From Gracilariopsis chorda (taxonomy: Eukaryota; Rhodophyta; Florideophyceae; Gracilariales; Gracilariaceae): a DNA stretch of 21,911 nt. Shown here piece after piece: positions 19,139 to 21,911 of the stretch; position 1 is the stretch's first letter, and the number at the start of each line of letters is the position of its first letter. The notes under the pieces were generated by a model, which was not told where the DNA came from, did not search any database, and saw only the letters and a list, made by a program, of their open reading frames with translations. The translations under genes were made by a program, and so were the position numbers. The stretch lies in contig NBIV01001155.1 in the NCBI GenBank assembly GCA_003194525.1, positions 1-21,911 on the forward strand, written 5' to 3'.

Positions 19139-19557
19139 TGTGAGGATAAAGCTTCGCTCACCGTCCTTGTCAGACGGTGAGGAAGAAGGAGATGGAGTGG
19201 ACCATCTCACCATCCTTGGGGATGGTGAGAAAGCGTCCTGCCTTCTCACCATCCCCGAGGATGGTGTGATGTCTGCTTACAATGCCGCATTCATGCGAGC
19301 ATGTTAGGACTCTAACTACCGAGAAAGACGACTAGCGTCTTTCTCTCTGAGTATAAAAGGAGGGAACAGAGCTCGGCCTTTGCCTCTCGTCTGTTCCCCA
19401 ACCCATTATTATCATCAACTCTACCTCTTCAAGCAAAGGAATCATCCTTTTTGGGCCGCCCCTAGCTACCACTACAGGCCGCCCCTTTTTTTAAACGTAT
19501 TATTTCACGACATTCCAGAATTATCCGTGGATAATCGTCGATTTTTACCGTTTCCAA
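19139..19557 (+). promoter_or_regulatory. Unit 4 LTR-like promoter and untranslated leader (exon 1)
   Basis: Inverted-repeat cluster at 19157-19266, with changes confined mainly to loops plus an extra C in the central arm. The hairpin at 19321-19345 is unchanged, with TATAAAA at 19352-19358. The leader remains ATG-free. LTR 3' end not determined. Confidence 0.62.
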
Positions 19558-19677
19558 GTAAGTCATTCGACATCTAAAGAATTGAAAAATTCTGTTGGTA
19601 CTGATTACGCGTTGTTAACCAATACGTATAAGACGTAATTACTAACCACACATTTTTTCTAAATTATATTCTTTTAG
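19558..19677 (+). other. Unit 4 leader intron, consensus donor (predicted)
   Basis: The donor CCAA|GTAAGT matches the general spliceosomal consensus better than the GTAGGT of units 1-3. TACTAAC is at 19640-19646, and the acceptor TTTTAG ends at 19677. The exon join A|TG makes ATG TCC AAT CAG. Confidence 0.72.
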
Positions 19678-20306
19678 TGTCCAATCAGCATATAACTACA
19701 GTGGCTCGTAAACAGCCAGGCACTGTTTTTATTTATAATCAATCTATCCTACGGTAACCGTAGAGCACCCAGCCTCCCCGCATCGTCACCACCTTGCTTA
19801 CTACCAGCGCCACCAACCAATCAGCAACGACCGAACATATTGGACCATCTGACCCCTTCAGAAGTGGAAAGTGAATCAGAACCGGGCCACCGCTCAACTA
19901 CATCCAGCCGCAAACCGCCAAGTGTCTTTGACCTTGAAGCCGAAGAAATACCAGTGCCTCGCCGCCGCCAACACACACAAGTGCCAGTGCAGCCGAGCAC
20001 CAGTGGCATACAGAAGCTCCGCAGGAAAAAGGCCAAGTGTTTGGCTGACCAATTGCAACCAAAAGAAGACCACGCGTGGCTCGTGCCAAACGCTTCTGCA
20101 CATTGTGCAAAAATTCAGTGCAACAGTGCAAAAACCTTTTTGACCACTGTCAGTCTAAAACACACCGCAACCGCGTGCAGTGTAAGCGTACTCCGCCTTA
20201 CTGTGCTACCTGTAAGCGCTCATTTGAGTCGCATCATCATTTGAACCGCCACAAAAACGGCAAAGCACACTTCAAAGTGCTCTACAATCAAAATTTAAAA
20301 AAATAA
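19678..20306 (+). pseudogene. Unit 4 zinc-finger accessory ORF, several frameshifts
   Basis: Against the intact unit 2 copy, one base is missing near 19739 (AATCAATC for AATTCGATC) and one near 19799 (TTGCTTACT). There is a change near 20060-20070 and a further small loss in CACGCGTGGC near 20078. Another shift lies around 20110-20143 within finger 1. Finger 2 with all four ligands is readable up to the stop at 20304-20306. The spliced ATG remains. AATAAA overlaps the stop (20302-20307). Confidence 0.83.
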
Positions 20307-20443
20307 ATAGTTGTGCTTTTGCGTATTACTCTACGATTAGTAACCAATACCAATAGGCTAATTGTGTACGATTAAAGCTTAGTTAAACACAGTACTCTAT
20401 TCTATTAGCATACAAAACACTGTAGTAATTTGTTTAGTTCATC
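20307..20443 (+). other. Unit 4 AT-rich gap before gag
   Basis: About 137 nt without an ORF, nearly identical to the gap in unit 3, ending TTTGTTTAG|TTCATCATG. Confidence 0.4.
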
Positions 20444-21911
20444 ATGCCGCCACTTAACGGAAATTTTACTACCAATGTTAGGTATGCAAATCAGCAACAA
20501 CGACAATTTATCGAATTTATTAAGAATATTCAGGAAAACAATACCCAAGCAGAGCCTGCTCAAGTAATCGAACTTCTGAGAACTGAATACCCTCCAGATA
20601 AGCTACTCACTTTTACAATTTTAAGTAATGGATTGCTTATGCGTAAGTTTGCAAAGTTCTTAGAAGATCGTGGAATTAGTCTCGCAGAACATGAAAGCGG
20701 TCACCTCTTAAAAAGAATTGCCAAAACAATTTTTGAGGAGTCTCATTTAGAAGATGCTTTCACTGCTATAGATTTATTCGAGCAAACGCCGGCACCTGCT
20801 CCGCCTACCCGACAGCAACCACAGAGATTTGCAGACGTCGAAGAAGAAACTGAGGTTGAGCAACAACGGGAGCTCTCACCTCCGAAACGCGTGAATGAGC
20901 AAAATCGCCAACGCCAGCCATGGCGTGCTCACAACGCTACCAATGAGCCACAAACGAACTTTGGAGACAGCCGAGACAGGATAGCTCACTATATTGCGTC
21001 TCGTTTCAAAGATCAATCGTTTAAATTTTCAGGAGCCCTTGGTGAATGTTGGGAGGAATTTCTGAGCGAATATAATTATGCCGCTCTAGATTACAATCTA
21101 TCCAACCATCAACGACTCCAATATTTACACCACCTTTTGCGTGGAAACGCGAAGCGTTTTTACGTACAAAGCGTTGATGGCAGAGTGCGAAGTTTCAGGG
21201 AAGCTTCAGCAGTAATGGAAAAGGAGTATAATTCTCTTTCCCGTCAGAACCGCATTGCTGCCTATTTACGTAACTTACGAATCCAAAAATTTGCTTCAAA
21301 GAGCTCTTCATTAAGCGACGCTTTGGAGAAACTCCACGAAGAAATTCCGAAGTTGTCCCCACAAGGCCCTATGCACTGCCGATCCGAGCGCAACAGAATC
21401 GAATATTTACAGAATGCTGTAATTGGTAATTCCTGGGCGCGAGATGCCTGCAGCAGGGCCAATGCAGGACTGATTAGTTATCATGAACTTTACGGTCAGT
21501 TGGAAGCTGCAATTCAACTCGATCAAGAAGAGAAAATCGGTCGCATGCGAGATCAAAAGAGTCTTCAGTTGGACTCACTTTCCACCGACGATTTTCAGAA
21601 CTCTGACACGAGTGGAACGTTCTATGCTGGCCAATCCCGATACGTACGTCACCCGCATTCCACAAACCGGACAAACTTTCGTCAATCCAAAAGCAGACGA
21701 AATGTTACCTGTGGAATTGTGGTAAATTCGGACATGTTGTTGCCGAATGCAGGCAACGCAAGGACCTCACCAAATGCCGCTAACCGTGTGCAATATTTGC
21801 AACGCAACGGCTATAAGGATCAGAACAAGGCTTTAAACCGTGTCCTGTATGAAATCTGCCAACAGCTCGAAGAGTCCAGTGATTCCGATGAATTCGAAAG
21901 CGCGGAAACAT
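20444..21911 (+). CDS. Unit 4 gag, partial, open to the window end but with a scrambled zinc knuckle
   Basis: Open from the ATG to the last base, about 489 codons without a stop. Residues 1-~190 are an extra N-terminal region: a Gln/Asn-rich start, a Leu-rich predicted helical stretch (~45-115), then acidic and Pro/Gln-rich spacers. The capsid-like part covers about 190-365 (FKFSGALGECWEEFLSEY at its start, YHELYGQLEAAIQLDQEEK at its end), followed by a Ser-rich and basic linker. The knuckle begins normally at VTC, but a T is missing near 21712 and two bases are missing near 21772. The ~20 residues between are read in the wrong frame and the CCHC ligands are lost, after which the normal frame resumes. 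It would form the particle shell; RNA binding through the knuckle should fail in this copy. Confidence 0.85.
   Translation, partial: MPPLNGNFTTNVRYANQQQRQFIEFIKNIQENNTQAEPAQVIELLRTEYPPDKLLTFTILSNGLLMRKFAKFLEDRGISLAEHESGHLLKRIAKTIFEESHLEDAFTAIDLFEQTPAPAPPTRQQPQRFADVEEETEVEQQRELSPPKRVNEQNRQRQPWRAHNATNEPQTNFGDSRDRIAHYIASRFKDQSFKFSGALGECWEEFLSEYNYAALDYNLSNHQRLQYLHHLLRGNAKRFYVQSVDGRVRSFREASAVMEKEYNSLSRQNRIAAYLRNLRIQKFASKSSSLSDALEKLHEEIPKLSPQGPMHCRSERNRIEYLQNAVIGNSWARDACSRANAGLISYHELYGQLEAAIQLDQEEKIGRMRDQKSLQLDSLSTDDFQNSDTSGTFYAGQSRYVRHPHSTNRTNFRQSKSRRNVTCGIVVNSDMLLPNAGNARTSPNAANRVQYLQRNGYKDQNKALNRVLYEICQQLEESSDSDEFESAET

Larger units (their letters stand above)
1..21911 (+). repeat. Head-to-tail tandem array of a Ty1/copia-type LTR retrotransposon
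   Basis: The same ~6 kb sequence returns in the same orientation throughout. The gag start lies at 2313, 8273, 14369 and 20444 (spacings 5960, 6096 and 6075), and the TATA box at 1216, 7177, 13273 and 19352. Between the end of one pol and the next gag there is a single LTR-plus-leader stretch, so units are fused through shared LTRs and not separated by host DNA. The copies are closely similar but differ by many substitutions and 1-5 nt indels. Such arrays can arise by unequal crossing-over between LTRs or by insertion of multimeric or circular cDNA; a collapsed or mis-joined assembly is the main alternative. Confidence 0.93.
19139..21911 (+). mobile_element. Unit 4: 5' part of a copia-type element, cut by the window end
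   Basis: LTR, leader, zinc-finger ORF and most of gag are present; pol lies beyond the window. It is the most distinct unit in LTR and leader (GTAAGT donor, CCGTCCTTGTC stem loop). It shares the gag type of unit 3. Confidence 0.88.

Noticed and set aside
1..21911. CRISPR array or bacterial operon as the reason for the repeats
   Set aside because: The repeat unit is a 6 kb retrotransposon with RT, RNase H and integrase; there are no short spaced repeats, ribosome binding sites or bacterial genes.

Overview
The window looks like eukaryotic nuclear DNA made almost wholly of one thing: head-to-tail copies of a Ty1/copia-type LTR retrotransposon, all on the + strand, with a period of about 6.0-6.1 kb. 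The gag start recurs at 2313, 8273, 14369 and 20444. The proposed LTR start recurs at 1009, 6964, 13061 and 19139. There is no host flank, target-site duplication or unrelated gene inside the window. The spliceosomal intron (GTAGGT or GTAAGT donor, exact TACTAAC branch site, TTTTAG acceptor), the TATA box and the copia gene order place it in a eukaryote. I cannot name the species; the integrase and RNase H motifs remind me of invertebrate and fungal copia lineages, but that is memory-based and weak.

Layout: unit 0 (1-1008) is the 3' part of pol. Units 1 (1009-6963), 2 (6964-13060) and 3 (13061-19138) are complete. Unit 4 (19139-21911) is cut by the window edge inside gag. Each unit reads: U3 with a cluster of inverted repeats and a TATA box; an ATG-free leader; a ~120-nt intron; an extra small ORF with two U1-type zinc fingers (intact only in unit 2, 211 aa); a ~135-nt AT-rich gap; gag with a long N-terminal extension, capsid-like region and CCHC knuckle; then pol in the -1 frame (protease, integrase, reverse transcriptase, RNase H) and a polypurine tract before the next LTR. 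Neighbouring units share one LTR.

All pol copies and all complete gag copies are broken by stops and small indels; unit 4 gag is open to the window edge but has a scrambled knuckle. Units 1 and 2 share the same stops in gag and integrase, and units 3 and 4 share other variants. Unit 3 changes from 1/2-like to 4-like inside the zinc-finger ORF. So the array grew, at least in part, by recombination or duplication of already dead copies.

The most unusual points are: (i) an accessory RNA/dsRNA-binding-type zinc-finger ORF ahead of gag; (ii) its start codon appears only when the leader intron is spliced (exon 1 ends in A, exon 2 starts with TG), and it is then the first AUG of the mRNA; (iii) mutually exclusive hairpins in U3; (iv) gag and pol joined by a -1 slip on a T run at the gag stop; (v) the tandem array itself. 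The 3' end of the LTR and the primer binding site could not be fixed, because a tandem array gives only one LTR per unit.
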